A stretch of DNA of 64,000 nucleotides from Pseudarthrobacter sp. NBSH8 (GTDB lineage Bacteria; Actinomycetota; Actinomycetes; Actinomycetales; Micrococcaceae). The notes under the pieces are model-generated. The model ran no database searches, was not told the origin of the DNA, and saw only the letters and a list, made by a program, of their open reading frames with translations. The stretch lies in contig NZ_CP043178.1 in the NCBI RefSeq assembly GCF_014217545.1, forward strand, positions 1,674,001-1,738,000, in the 5' to 3' direction. A program made the position numbers and the translations under genes. Below, in pieces: positions 47,928 through 56,841 of this stretch (position 1 is the first letter of the stretch; each line of letters opens with the position of its first letter).

Positions 47928-48899
47928 ATGCTTGCCGCTGTTGCTGTCCGCCAGAATGCTGACGATCCGCTGTCCGGACTTGAGTTGCGTGACGTCCCGG
48001 TGCCCCAGGCGGGGCCCGGGTGGACGCGAGTGAAGGTTAAGGCCTCATCCCTGAACATGCATGATGTCTGGACGCTCCGGGGCATCGGGCACGATCCCAA
48101 GAACATTCCCATCATTCTTGGCTGTGATGTCGCAGGGGTCACCGACAAGGGCCGCGAAGTGGTGGTGCATCCGATCATTGCCGATCCCGACGCCGGCCGC
48201 GGCGACGAAACGCTGGACCCCAACCGGGCGCTGCTCTCGGAGCGGCACGACGGCGGGTTCGCCGAGTACATCGTGGTGCCGGACCGCTGCCTCGTGGACA
48301 AACCGGCCCACCTGAGCTTCGAGGAGGCGGCCTGCCTGCCCGTGGCCTGGTCCACCGCGTACCGGATGCTCTTCACCCAGGCCAGCGTCACCGCGGGCGA
48401 CAAGGTCCTGGTCCAGGGAGCCGGCGGCGGGGTGGCCTCTGCTGCCATTGCCATGGCGGCGGCCGCAGGAGTCACCGTCTACGCCACCAGCCGAACCGAA
48501 GCCAAACGCCAGCTGGCACTTGAGCTCGGCGCCCATGCCGCCTTCGAATCCGGTGCACGCCTGCCTGAGCGGGTGGACGCCGTCATCGAAACCGTCGGCG
48601 AAGCAACCTGGGCACACTCGCTGCGGTGCCTTCGCCCGGGCGGCGCGATCGTCATCGCCGGGGCAACGAGCGGCACGGCACCCGACGCCGACCTTGGCCG
48701 GGTGTTCTACCAGCAGCTGCGCGTCCTGGGTTCGACCGGCTCGACCCGGCACGAAACCGCCGCGATGCTGCGTCTTCTGGCCAGCACCGGGCTCCGTCCC
48801 CGGATCGACCGTGTCCTACCCCTGGAGCGGATCCATGAAGGCTTCCAGGCAATGATCGATGGCGAGCTACACGGGAAGGTTGTCATCAGCGTCCCCTGA
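47928..48899 (+). CDS. Zinc-type/quinone oxidoreductase-like MDR protein
   Basis: 323 residues of the medium-chain dehydrogenase/reductase superfamily. The N-terminal GroES-like domain has SSLNMHDVWTLRGIG and PIILGCDVAGVTDKGREVVV. The Rossmann part has DKVLVQGAGGGVASAAIAMA and a usual end (LHGKVVISVP). The classical structural-zinc Cys set is missing, so a quinone-oxidoreductase-like or zinc-free enoyl reductase role is possible. The ATG at 47928 follows GAGGAG by 13 bases; a longer frame from 47892 exists. It is followed by mhpA after 80 bases. Substrate unknown. Confidence 0.8.
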   Translation: MLAAVAVRQNADDPLSGLELRDVPVPQAGPGWTRVKVKASSLNMHDVWTLRGIGHDPKNIPIILGCDVAGVTDKGREVVVHPIIADPDAGRGDETLDPNRALLSERHDGGFAEYIVVPDRCLVDKPAHLSFEEAACLPVAWSTAYRMLFTQASVTAGDKVLVQGAGGGVASAAIAMAAAAGVTVYATSRTEAKRQLALELGAHAAFESGARLPERVDAVIETVGEATWAHSLRCLRPGGAIVIAGATSGTAPDADLGRVFYQQLRVLGSTGSTRHETAAMLRLLASTGLRPRIDRVLPLERIHEGFQAMIDGELHGKVVISVP

Positions 48900-48979
48900 G
48901 AACGTTCAGCCCCGACGGATGACGGGCCAACCACCCAGAAGTAATTCCAGCGACCCTGGCAACGCCGCCAGGAGATTAG

Positions 48980-50722
48980 GTGAAGATGAAAGCCACCCAC
49001 GAAAGTGAAGTCCTCATCATTGGTGCCGGCCCGTCAGGGCTGGCACTCGCAAACATCCTGGGCATGTACGGACACTCTGTGACTGTTCTTGAAACCCTGG
49101 ACCGGCTGATCGACTACCCCCGCGGGGTAGGCCTGGACGACGAATCCTTTCGCACCATTCAGACCCTCGGCCTCGCGGAACAGGTCAAGCCGCACACCAC
49201 TCCGCAGCACATCATGCGGCTGGTCAACGGCGCCGGCAAGACCATCCTGGAAAACAATCCGGAGACCATGGAGTTCGGCTGGCACCGCAAACACAGCTTC
49301 ATCCAGCCCGAAGTCGACCGGGTGCTGCACGAGGGGCTCTCACGTTTCGACAACGTGCGCGTGCTGTTCGGCCACACGGTTGAAACTGTCGAGGAGGACT
49401 CCGACGGCGTCACTGCCGTCGCGCTGTTTGCCGGCGCCGAAGGGGCAGAGGAACGGCGTTTCTCGGCGCAGTATCTGGTGGGCTGCGAGGGCGGAAAATC
49501 CCCCACCCGGAAGCGGCTGGGTGTCAGCTTCGAAGGTGAATCGCCGTCAACGCGGTGGCTCGTTGTCGACGTCAACAATGATCCGCTCGGCACCCCGAAC
49601 GTTTTCCTCGGTGCTGACCCGAAGCGGCCCTACGTCTCCATCGGCCTTCCGCATGCCGTGCGTCGTTTCGAGTTCATGTTGCACGACGGGGAAACGGAAG
49701 AACAGGCGACAGACCCAGACTTTGTGAACCGGATGCTCAAGGACCACGTTCCGGATCCGTCTAGCCTGCAGTTCATCCGCCGTCGCGTCTTCACCCACCA
49801 CGGACGCGTGGCGGGCTCCTTCCGAGGGGGGCGACAGCTCATTGCTGGCGACGCCGCCCACCTGATGCCTGTGTGGCTGGGACAGGGGTGGAACTCCGGA
49901 ATGCGTGACGCCACGAACCTGGGCTGGAAATTGTCCACCATTCTTCGCGGCGCTGCCTCGGACCGGCTGCTGGACACATACACCTCGGAACGCAAGGAAC
50001 ACGCCAAGGCGATGGTTGACCTTTCGCTGACCTTCGGCGCCGCCATCAAGCTGACCAATCCGGTCGCCGTCGCGGCCCGCGACGCCGCCTCCGCGGTCCT
50101 CAACCTGTTGCCCCAGGTCAAGAGCTACTTCACGGACATGCGGTTCAAACCGATGCCGCGCTACACCGTCGGCGTGCTCGCGGACCCCACCACCCTGGAG
50201 CCTGGTCATGCCGCCGCAAAGCTGACCAGCCGGCTGATTCCGGTGCGGACGGCCAAGAACAAGGTGTCGCCAGTCGGGGTCCAGTTTCCGCAGCCGTGGG
50301 TGACTTCCAAAGCGGGGACCAACATCCTGCTCGATGACGCGATCGGGAACTGGTGGTCCGTCCTGGTCTGGGGCAACAGCCCCACCGATGTCCTGCCTGC
50401 GGAGTCCCTTGCCCAGCTCAAGCTGATGGGCGCCCGCCTGGTCTGCCTGCTTCCCGAGACCCAGCGCACTTGGGCCGAAGAGAACATGGATAAGGATGTC
50501 CTGGTCCTCGGAGACCACACCGGGCAGATCAAGAAGTGGTTTGATGACCGGCCCACCCCCCTCGTGTTCCTCCGCCCGGACCGATTCGTCGCCGGTGCCT
50601 GCCTCGTGCAGAATGCACCGGCCACCTTGAATGCCATCCTGCAGTCGCTGGAGTTCACCGCTGACGGCCCGGCTGTCCCGGCGTCCGACGTCGCGACACC
50701 TCTCGTGGGTGTCACTGCCTGA
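48980..50722 (+). CDS. mhpA: 3-(3-hydroxyphenyl)propionate hydroxylase (FAD monooxygenase)
   Basis: 580 residues. It hydroxylates 3-(3-hydroxyphenyl)propionate (or the cinnamate) to the 2,3-diol, which MhpB then cleaves. The FAD site is VLIIGAGPSGLALANILGMY; then PRGVGLDDESFRTIQTLGL, YLVGCEGGKSPTRKRLG, and RQLIAGDAAHLMPVWLGQGW followed by NSGMRDATNLGWKL. These are the phenol-hydroxylase/PheA-type marks, and the C-terminal thioredoxin-like part fills residues 430-560. A GTG at 48980 lies 6 bases after AGGAG; an ATG at 48986 is the alternative. It gives the island a second entry to the mhp path besides the dioxygenase. Confidence 0.92.
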   Translation: MKMKATHESEVLIIGAGPSGLALANILGMYGHSVTVLETLDRLIDYPRGVGLDDESFRTIQTLGLAEQVKPHTTPQHIMRLVNGAGKTILENNPETMEFGWHRKHSFIQPEVDRVLHEGLSRFDNVRVLFGHTVETVEEDSDGVTAVALFAGAEGAEERRFSAQYLVGCEGGKSPTRKRLGVSFEGESPSTRWLVVDVNNDPLGTPNVFLGADPKRPYVSIGLPHAVRRFEFMLHDGETEEQATDPDFVNRMLKDHVPDPSSLQFIRRRVFTHHGRVAGSFRGGRQLIAGDAAHLMPVWLGQGWNSGMRDATNLGWKLSTILRGAASDRLLDTYTSERKEHAKAMVDLSLTFGAAIKLTNPVAVAARDAASAVLNLLPQVKSYFTDMRFKPMPRYTVGVLADPTTLEPGHAAAKLTSRLIPVRTAKNKVSPVGVQFPQPWVTSKAGTNILLDDAIGNWWSVLVWGNSPTDVLPAESLAQLKLMGARLVCLLPETQRTWAEENMDKDVLVLGDHTGQIKKWFDDRPTPLVFLRPDRFVAGACLVQNAPATLNAILQSLEFTADGPAVPASDVATPLVGVTA

Positions 50723-50739
50723 ATCCAGGCAAACAAAAA

Positions 50740-50777
50740 CTGGTGGCCGGCTTCCCTGAAGGGGAACCGGCCACCAG
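50740..50777. terminator. Bidirectional terminator between mhpA and mhpC
   Basis: CTGGTGGCCGG (50740-50750) pairs with CCGGCCACCAG (50767-50777), extended by TTCC/GGAA past one bulged base. AAAAAC and GCGTTT flank it. It lies between convergent mhpA and mhpC. Confidence 0.8.
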
Positions 50778-50796
50778 CGTTTGGCGGCTGTGCGGT

Positions 50797-51663
50797 TTAG
50801 CGGGTGACGCCGCGGGCAGCCAGGTACTGCTTGATGATCGTGTTGAACTCCTCGGCGCGCTCCACCTGCGACCAGTGTCCACACTGGCTGAAGATGTGCG
50901 CATCGGCTGTGGGGATGATATTTAGCAGCTCCCAGGTGCGGGAAACCGGGATCACCACATCTTGGACCCCATGGACGAGCAGTACGGGAATATCCAGTCT
51001 GGAAAGAACGTCAAAGTCGAGCGGCAGCTCAGTGCGATCACGGTCACGCGCCGCAACGACATCGGCCAAACGATCGGAGGCTGTATCGTTCAACGCCGCC
51101 TGGTAACGCAGTGCGACCAGTTCGTCGGTGACCAGGGACTTGTCCACAACGAACAGCTCCAGCGTCCTGCGGATGCCGGCTTCGGAAAGGTCTGGCTTGG
51201 AGTGTCCGGCAAGGGCGCCGGTGAGCTTGGCGCCGCCCGTGCCCATGGAAATGATGCCGAGCAGCCGCTCCGGGTAGTCGATGGCGAACTGGAAGGCCAG
51301 CCAGCCACCTAGGGAGTTCCCCACGATCCACGTTTTCTCAATGCCCAGCGCGTCGAGGACGCGAACCGCATGGCGGACCCATTCCTTGATGCCGTACTGG
51401 GTGCCTTCGGCCACTACCGACTGTCCATAGCCAATGGAGTCGATCGCGATGCAGCGCGCCTGTTCGCTGATCTCCGGCAGGTTCAGCCACCAGTTGGCTG
51501 CAGCGGTGACTCCGGTGCCGGAACCGTGTAGGAAAAGAATCGGTGTGCCCTCGCCGATGTCGTGGTAGTGGGTGATCTCGCCCTCAGCGGTCTCAACCCA
51601 CTTGTCTTCCAAACCAAAGAACGGGGCGGTGACATAGTTGGGGACTTGAGTTTGTGTCGTCAT
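50797..51663 (-). CDS. mhpC: meta-cleavage product hydrolase
   Basis: 288 residues of the alpha/beta hydrolase fold. It splits the ring-cleavage product 2-hydroxy-6-oxonona-2,4-dienedioate into 2-hydroxypentadienoate and succinate. ILFLHGSGTGVTAAANWWLN forms the oxyanion side, WIVGNSLGGWLAFQFA holds the nucleophile Ser (G-N-S-L-G-G), PVLLVHGVQDVVIPVSRT carries the acid, and FSQCGHWSQVERAEEFN the catalytic His. The ATG at 51663 follows CAGGAGCCACAGAT; an upstream start at 51732 is less likely. It is transcribed against mhpA, away from the rest of the mhp genes, with its own operator-like dyad. Confidence 0.93.
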   Translation of the reverse strand: MTTQTQVPNYVTAPFFGLEDKWVETAEGEITHYHDIGEGTPILFLHGSGTGVTAAANWWLNLPEISEQARCIAIDSIGYGQSVVAEGTQYGIKEWVRHAVRVLDALGIEKTWIVGNSLGGWLAFQFAIDYPERLLGIISMGTGGAKLTGALAGHSKPDLSEAGIRRTLELFVVDKSLVTDELVALRYQAALNDTASDRLADVVAARDRDRTELPLDFDVLSRLDIPVLLVHGVQDVVIPVSRTWELLNIIPTADAHIFSQCGHWSQVERAEEFNTIIKQYLAARGVTR

Positions 51664-51770
51664 ATCTGTGGCTCCTGAACTGACGGCGGCTAGCCGCGGG
51701 AATGGCAAGGCAGGCCCTGCATGGGGTTCCATATCACGTTAGGCATATCCGGCACCTGTATGTGGCTGGC

Positions 51771-51787
51771 GTTCCGCCATGCGGCAC
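51771..51787. promoter_or_regulatory. Operator-like dyad before mhpC
   Basis: GTTCCGCCATGCGGCAC matches GTTCCG-N5-CGG(A/C)AC fully and lies about 108 bases before the mhpC ATG. Confidence 0.65.
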
Positions 51788-52068
51788 ACGGGCTCAGGTT
51801 GTCTTTGTCCCGGGCGCAGCCCTGATGGCTACATGTTTAGTAAGGCAGCGGCCAAACGCGCCGGCACCCGGGAACTAGTTGTCGGTCGTAGTCGGCGATG
51901 AATGATCGTTTGTAGCGTAAGTTACGTGGCTTCGCTTGAAAACCTCGAAGCCGCCGTGGCCCGTTTGGGGAAGACCTGATCAACAACGGCCTGGACAGGC
52001 TTCCTTTCAGATGACCCCGCCGCAGGCTTCCGCGCACACGGGATCTCGCCCGATCGCCCAGAAGTAGT
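51788..52068. other. Gene-free stretch with a possible transposase remnant
   Basis: No intact gene is seen. On the minus strand about 51837-51960 reads KPRNLRYKRSFIADYDRQLV with PG following, which is weakly like the start of helix-turn-helix transposases, but frames are broken on both sides. It marks the edge between the mhp set and the next gene pair. Confidence 0.3.
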
Positions 52069-52875
52069 TCATGAGATTTTCGTGGAAGACGATGAGAGCG
52101 GTTCCCTCCCATGCCCGGGAGGGCCGGCATAGGCCTGCGCCAGGTTGGCCCACGTTTCCGCAACTTCCCCGGTGGTCTTGAGGGAAACATCGTCGATATG
52201 CCGTCGGCGAGTGGCCAGCAGTGCGAACTCCAGCGCATCCCCGATCACCCGCTGGGTTGCATGCTCCGGTCCCCACGACCAAGTTTCGCCTTCGAAGGTT
52301 AGTTCGACGCGGATCTCGTCGGGGGGGACGGGCAGTCCGTTGACCTTGAAGCTGTAACCGCGCGCGGCCACGGCCAAATGGGCGATGTGGCGCAGCCGTG
52401 AGGAACGTGGGGGTTTAAGGCCCAGGGCGTCCCGGATGTCTTGGCCGTGAGCGAAGGTTTCCATGATCCGGGCGCTGATGGCTGCCGCGGCGCCCATAGG
52501 CGGTCCGAACCACGGCATTCGGCTGGAGGGGTCGGAGCCTTCCAGGATTTCCGCAGCGCGGCGCTGCCCTGAGACCCAGCGCCGCATAATGACTTCCGGG
52601 GCCTTGGTCGCGCCTGATGCGGCGGCTTCGTTGACGACACCTTCGGGATCGGCGAGAACGCGGTTGCGCAAGGCGTCAAACTCGTCCGGCGAGCATAGGG
52701 CCAGCGCGAGGGCTTCGTCAGTCCAGGTTAGGTGGGCGACTTGATGCCTGATATCCCAGCCAGGGGCCGGGGTAGCGAGCTCCCAGTCTTCAGGGGAGAG
52801 AGGGGACAGGTCCGCTTCCAAGGCCTGAGTCTCGTCGACCCAGTCTCGGATCAGGCCCCTGATGGATACGGCCAT
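52069..52875 (-). CDS. TIGR03084-family DinB/maleylpyruvate isomerase-like protein
   Basis: 268 residues. LIRDWVDETQALEADLSPLS, then WELATPAPGWDIRHQVAHLT, and ARIMETFAHGQDIRDALGLK show the DinB-like four-helix fold with the His residues that bind metal. The second half (ELTFEGETWSWGPEHATQRV) is the SCP2-like C-terminal part of TIGR03084 proteins. Exact reaction unknown; members often lie next to acyl-CoA ligases, as here. Its ATG shares a base with the ligase stop (TGATG), so the two work together. Confidence 0.82.
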   Translation of the reverse strand: MAVSIRGLIRDWVDETQALEADLSPLSPEDWELATPAPGWDIRHQVAHLTWTDEALALALCSPDEFDALRNRVLADPEGVVNEAAASGATKAPEVIMRRWVSGQRRAAEILEGSDPSSRMPWFGPPMGAAAAISARIMETFAHGQDIRDALGLKPPRSSRLRHIAHLAVAARGYSFKVNGLPVPPDEIRVELTFEGETWSWGPEHATQRVIGDALEFALLATRRRHIDDVSLKTTGEVAETWANLAQAYAGPPGHGREPLSSSSTKIS

Positions 52876-54383
52876 CAGGCGGCCAGCTTTTTCAGTTCAT
52901 TCTTCATGATCTTTCCTGTGGCGTTCCGCGGCATGTCAGACAGGAACTCGAAACTGGCCGGAACCTTGAATGCAGCCAATCTCTGCCGGCACCAGGACCG
53001 AAGCTCGTCTGAAGTGCACGCGTCTGCATTGACGACGACGAATGCTTTGCCGACCTCCCCCCATTTCCCGTCAGGGACGCCGATCACGGACACCAGCACC
53101 ACAGCGGGATGCTGGTAGATGACGTTCTCTACCTCGGCGGGGTAGACGTTCTCACCGCCGGATATATACATGTCCTTCCACCGGTCCACTATGTGGAAGA
53201 TGCCGGCAGCGTCGAAACTGGCTGCATCCCCGGTGCGCAGCCATCCGTCGGGCCGGATGGCTGCGGCCGATTCCTCGGGCTTGTTCCAATAACCGCGCAT
53301 CAGCATCGGCCCGCGGAGCCACAGTTCACCGATGGAACCGGCGGGCAACGGAGAGCCATCTGCACCGCGCACGCTCGCTTCTGCGTGCATCGCCGGGACG
53401 CCGACCGCAGACTTGCCATCGCTGCCGCGGGGCGGCATGGCCAGCAGCGACGAGCCCGCCTCCGTGACCCCGTAGATTGACATGACGTTAACGCCGCGTT
53501 CCTTCCAGAGGTCGACCAAAGCTCGCGGCACGGGTGAGCCCCCTACGGTGGCATTGACGGGCAGGAACTCGGCTTCCGCAAAGCCCGGCTGTGTCGCCAT
53601 GAATTGGAAGTTGGCCGGTACACCGCAGAAATGCGTGACTCCAGTCTTCCGGTCTTGGAATAGACGCAACGTTTCGGCGACGTCGAATGACTGCATGATC
53701 AGCGCGGTGCCGCCGTGCATCAACAGCGCGTTGGCATAAAGATGCAATCCCGCCACATGGAAAGTCGGCAAGACCGTGAGCCCCACCGATTCCGAACTCA
53801 CGTCGCCCGCGTAGGCCGAGTTCTCGATGTTGGCTCGCACGCTGCGAAAGGTGTGGACGGCGCCCTTTGGCAGCCCCGTTGTGCCGGACGTGTACACGAT
53901 GACCCAATCGTCGTCCTCCGTCAGGTCTTGCCGCCACGCGGTTGCCGGAGCGGACGCGACCGCCTGCTCGTATCGGCCTTCCGGGCCCTCTCCCCAGCTC
54001 AGCCGGCTGACAAGCGTCTGACCCCCGGCAAGTTCCTGGGCCAGTGCATCGTTGGCGCCGTCGTGGACGAGAAGCTTTGGACTAAAATCCTCCATGATGG
54101 CCTTTAACTCATGGGGGGAAAGGCGCCAGTTCATCGGCACCATGATCGCCCCCACTCGGGCACATGCGTAGAGGATCTCAAAGACCCGCGGATTGTTCTG
54201 AGCCAACACGGCAACCCGGTCGCCCTTACGGATACCAATGGCCTCCAGATGCCCAGCCAGACGGCTAGTGCGTTCCACCAACTCCGCGTACGTCGTTGTC
54301 TGGCCGGTGCTTAGATCCCGGAGTGCAGCTTTGTCCGGAACGCGTGAGGCTTGAAATTCCAGCCACGGGACGGGGTTGCCCAT
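52875..54383 (-). CDS. Acyl-CoA ligase (AMP-forming)
   Basis: 502 residues of the ANL superfamily. Adenylation motif IVYTSGTTGLPKGAVHT, then YGVTEAGSSLLAMPP, GWLRTGDAASFDAAGIFHIV, DMYISGGENVYPAEVENVIY, and PRNATGKIMKNELKKL with the catalytic Lys. AAGGAGGATCA lies directly before the ATG at 54383; a frame from 54665 is too long. It is only distantly like the ligase at 43602-45182, so they are not recent copies. The partner TIGR03084 gene and the divergent MFS gene suggest import and activation of an organic acid, perhaps an aryl acid. Substrate unknown. Confidence 0.88.
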   Translation of the reverse strand: MGNPVPWLEFQASRVPDKAALRDLSTGQTTTYAELVERTSRLAGHLEAIGIRKGDRVAVLAQNNPRVFEILYACARVGAIMVPMNWRLSPHELKAIMEDFSPKLLVHDGANDALAQELAGGQTLVSRLSWGEGPEGRYEQAVASAPATAWRQDLTEDDDWVIVYTSGTTGLPKGAVHTFRSVRANIENSAYAGDVSSESVGLTVLPTFHVAGLHLYANALLMHGGTALIMQSFDVAETLRLFQDRKTGVTHFCGVPANFQFMATQPGFAEAEFLPVNATVGGSPVPRALVDLWKERGVNVMSIYGVTEAGSSLLAMPPRGSDGKSAVGVPAMHAEASVRGADGSPLPAGSIGELWLRGPMLMRGYWNKPEESAAAIRPDGWLRTGDAASFDAAGIFHIVDRWKDMYISGGENVYPAEVENVIYQHPAVVLVSVIGVPDGKWGEVGKAFVVVNADACTSDELRSWCRQRLAAFKVPASFEFLSDMPRNATGKIMKNELKKLAA

Positions 54384-54494
54384 TGATCCTCCTTGATATG
54401 GGTTCGCACGATCGAAGACCACTGTATGCATGTGACAATGCGCAAGGGAACGTGAATAAAGCGGCATCCTTCGTTGGAAATAAAGGTTTGACCC

Positions 54495-54544
54495 GTCGTG
54501 ATCGTCCACGACACGATCTGTTGAGCGTAAGTGACCGCCGTCAC
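54495..54544. promoter_or_regulatory. Dyads in the divergent ligase/MFS promoter region
   Basis: GTCGTG (54495-54500) with CACGAC (54507-54512), and GTGAC-CGCC-GTCAC (54531-54544), are exact dyads 30-80 bases before the MFS start. They could bind the LysR protein encoded after the MFS gene. The shared GTTCCG dyad is not present here. Confidence 0.45.
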
Positions 54545-54573
54545 GACGCCCCTCTACCAAATCGAAGGAGCCA

Positions 54574-55884
54574 ATGGTGGCCACTTCTGCAACCACACCA
54601 ATGCTTACGCCCCAACGCGTCCGCCCCCGAACAGCCCGCGACATGGTCGCCGTAAACATCGGCAACGCGATCGAATGGTTCGACTGGAACGTTTACGCCA
54701 TCTTCACCCCGTTCTTCGCCGCACAGATCTTCCGCGCCCAGGATCCCGTGTCAGCCACGCTATCGACGCTGGCGATCTTCGCCGTCGGGTTCCTCATGCG
54801 CCCTATCGGTGGTTGGGTGTTTGGTCTGATCGCCGACCGTAAAGGACGACGCTTCAGCCTGACGCTCGCTATCATGCTGGCAGCAGTAGGCAGCCTCATG
54901 ATCGCTGTAGCCCCAACGTTCAATCAGGCCGGCGTATGGGCATCTGTCGTACTGCTGCTGGCCCGCTTAGTACAGGGCTTCTCCCACGGAGGTGAGACCG
55001 GCTCAGCGTTCACATATCTGGCGGAAATCGCGCCGCACAACAAACGTGGACTCTGGGCATCCACCCCGTGGATCGGGGTCGCCCTAGGCACAATGCTTGC
55101 CACTGGGTTCGGCGTCCTGCTCACCAGCGTGCTGGATAAGCAGCAGATGTCGGAATTCGGGTGGAGGATCCCGTTCGTGATGGGCGCTGTGCTGGGTCTC
55201 TACGGGTTGTTCCTGCGGTTCCGCATGGCCGAGTCAGAGGTCTATGAAGCCAACAAGGAAGAGGATGGACACAGCCAATCCCTGCGTGACACTTGGCGTG
55301 TGTTGGTCGAGAACCGCCGGGCCGTGCTCAACATCGCGATCCTGTCGTCCAGCGGCGTGGTCATCTTCTACACCTGGTTCATTTTCGCCCCCTCTTACGC
55401 CACCACGGTTTATGGCGTTCCAGCGAGCCAAGCCCTACTCGCCGGCTTGGCAGGTCAGGCCGTGTTCCTCCTCGCGATCCCGATAGCGGGAGCGATTTCT
55501 GACCGAGTCGGTCGTCGCCCGATGGTGATCGCCTACACGCTTGGATTCGCCATACTCGCCTTCCCGCTGGAATGGATCCTTGGACCATCCGCCCTGCGCG
55601 TATTCCTGGCGATGGCCCTGGCATCGTTGATCCTCGCCACGTGCTGCGCCCCGCTTGGGGCCATCTTCACGGAACTCGTTCCGACTCGGATCCGGGCAAC
55701 GGTCGTCGGAATGACGTACGGCGGATTCTCAGCTATCTTCGGCGGCACGGCCCCCTACCTGAACACCTGGCTTTCGAGTATCGGTCTCCACGCAGTGTTC
55801 GTCTGCTTCGCGATCGTGCTTTGCATGCTTACCTTGATCGTGTGCCTGCGGTTGCCAGAGACCAGAGGCATGAAGATGGAGTAG
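54574..55884 (+). CDS. MFS transporter, MHS type
   Basis: 436 residues with about 12 membrane spans. RDMVAVNIGNAIEWFDWNVY, then FGLIADRKGRRFSLTLAIML (loop 2-3 motif), LLLARLVQGFSHGGETGSAF, and AISDRVGRRPMVIAYTLGFA. It differs strongly from the transporter at 36670-38034. GAAGGAGCCA lies before the start. G+C looks lower than in the neighbouring catabolic genes, which suggests separate origin. It is divergent from the ligase and followed by a LysR gene after 36 bases; the three probably form one uptake-activation unit. Confidence 0.87.
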   Translation: MVATSATTPMLTPQRVRPRTARDMVAVNIGNAIEWFDWNVYAIFTPFFAAQIFRAQDPVSATLSTLAIFAVGFLMRPIGGWVFGLIADRKGRRFSLTLAIMLAAVGSLMIAVAPTFNQAGVWASVVLLLARLVQGFSHGGETGSAFTYLAEIAPHNKRGLWASTPWIGVALGTMLATGFGVLLTSVLDKQQMSEFGWRIPFVMGAVLGLYGLFLRFRMAESEVYEANKEEDGHSQSLRDTWRVLVENRRAVLNIAILSSSGVVIFYTWFIFAPSYATTVYGVPASQALLAGLAGQAVFLLAIPIAGAISDRVGRRPMVIAYTLGFAILAFPLEWILGPSALRVFLAMALASLILATCCAPLGAIFTELVPTRIRATVVGMTYGGFSAIFGGTAPYLNTWLSSIGLHAVFVCFAIVLCMLTLIVCLRLPETRGMKME

Positions 55885-55920
55885 TAACAGAAGAAACCCC
55901 CAGCACAGGAGGCGGCGTCG

Positions 55921-56841
55921 ATGCCGAAGTTCACATTCAGGCAGCTCGAGTATTTTCGGACTATCGCGATGAACGGCAGCATCAGCGCCGCCTCTGAGCA
56001 GGATCATGTGTCTCGTTCGGCGCTGGCCGCTGCCATGGACGAGCTGGAGCGGTCCCTCGAGTGCCAACTATTCGTCCGGCACAAATCACAAGGCATGGTG
56101 CTGACGCCGGCTGGCGAACAGGTGCTGGGCATGGCCCATGATTTGCTCAATGCCGCTTCTGACTTGGAAACAACCGCCCGTGGAGGGAACCTAAACGGCA
56201 ATCTTGCCTTTGGATGCTTCACCTCACTAGGCCCAACACTGATTCCGCGGCTCTTCGACTACTTTCGGCAGCAACACCCCGGCGTCACTCTGCGTTCCTA
56301 CACCGAGCCACTCGATAAGCTCCTGGATCTCTTACGCACGGGCGAGATCGAGATGGCGGTCAGCTACAACCTCGACGCCGACCCCATTCTGCAGACCGAG
56401 CCCCTCTACAACGCCCGGCTTCACGCCATATTGCCTGTCTCGCACCCCCTTGCATCGGCGGATGTTGTCGATGCCGCCACGCTTGCGGCCGAACCACTTA
56501 TCCTCCTAGATACACCGCCGAGCCCGGAGTTCGTTCGCAGCTACTTCGCCGTCCAAGGACTCACTCCTAACATTCAGCACCGCTTCAAGAACTTCGAGGT
56601 CATCCGCTCCCTCGTTGCCCGCGGCGTAGGATATTCCTTAGTCATCCAGCGACCGGCAATAGACCTGTCCTACGAGGGACTCGAATTGGTTGCCCGTCCG
56701 CTAAATCCTCGACCACGAGAAGAAACTGTCTCCTGTGCGTGGCCGTCGAACAGAAAACTCTCACCAAACGCACGGGCCGCCCTTGACGGACTGCGTGCGG
56801 TCGCACGTCCTGTCCATAGCTTGGACCCCTACAGCCCCTAG
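55921..56841 (+). CDS. LysR-family transcriptional regulator
   Basis: 306 residues. The N-terminal helix-turn-helix (about 1-60: FTFRQLEYFRTIAMNGSISA, AASEQDHVSRSALAAAMDEL) and the substrate-binding domain (about 90-290: NLAFGCFTSLGPTLIPRLFD, SHPLASADVVDAATLAAEPL) are clear. It lies 36 bases after the MFS gene on the same strand and probably controls it and the divergent ligase. The ligand is likely a related acid; unknown. Confidence 0.9.
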   Translation: MPKFTFRQLEYFRTIAMNGSISAASEQDHVSRSALAAAMDELERSLECQLFVRHKSQGMVLTPAGEQVLGMAHDLLNAASDLETTARGGNLNGNLAFGCFTSLGPTLIPRLFDYFRQQHPGVTLRSYTEPLDKLLDLLRTGEIEMAVSYNLDADPILQTEPLYNARLHAILPVSHPLASADVVDAATLAAEPLILLDTPPSPEFVRSYFAVQGLTPNIQHRFKNFEVIRSLVARGVGYSLVIQRPAIDLSYEGLELVARPLNPRPREETVSCAWPSNRKLSPNARAALDGLRAVARPVHSLDPYSP

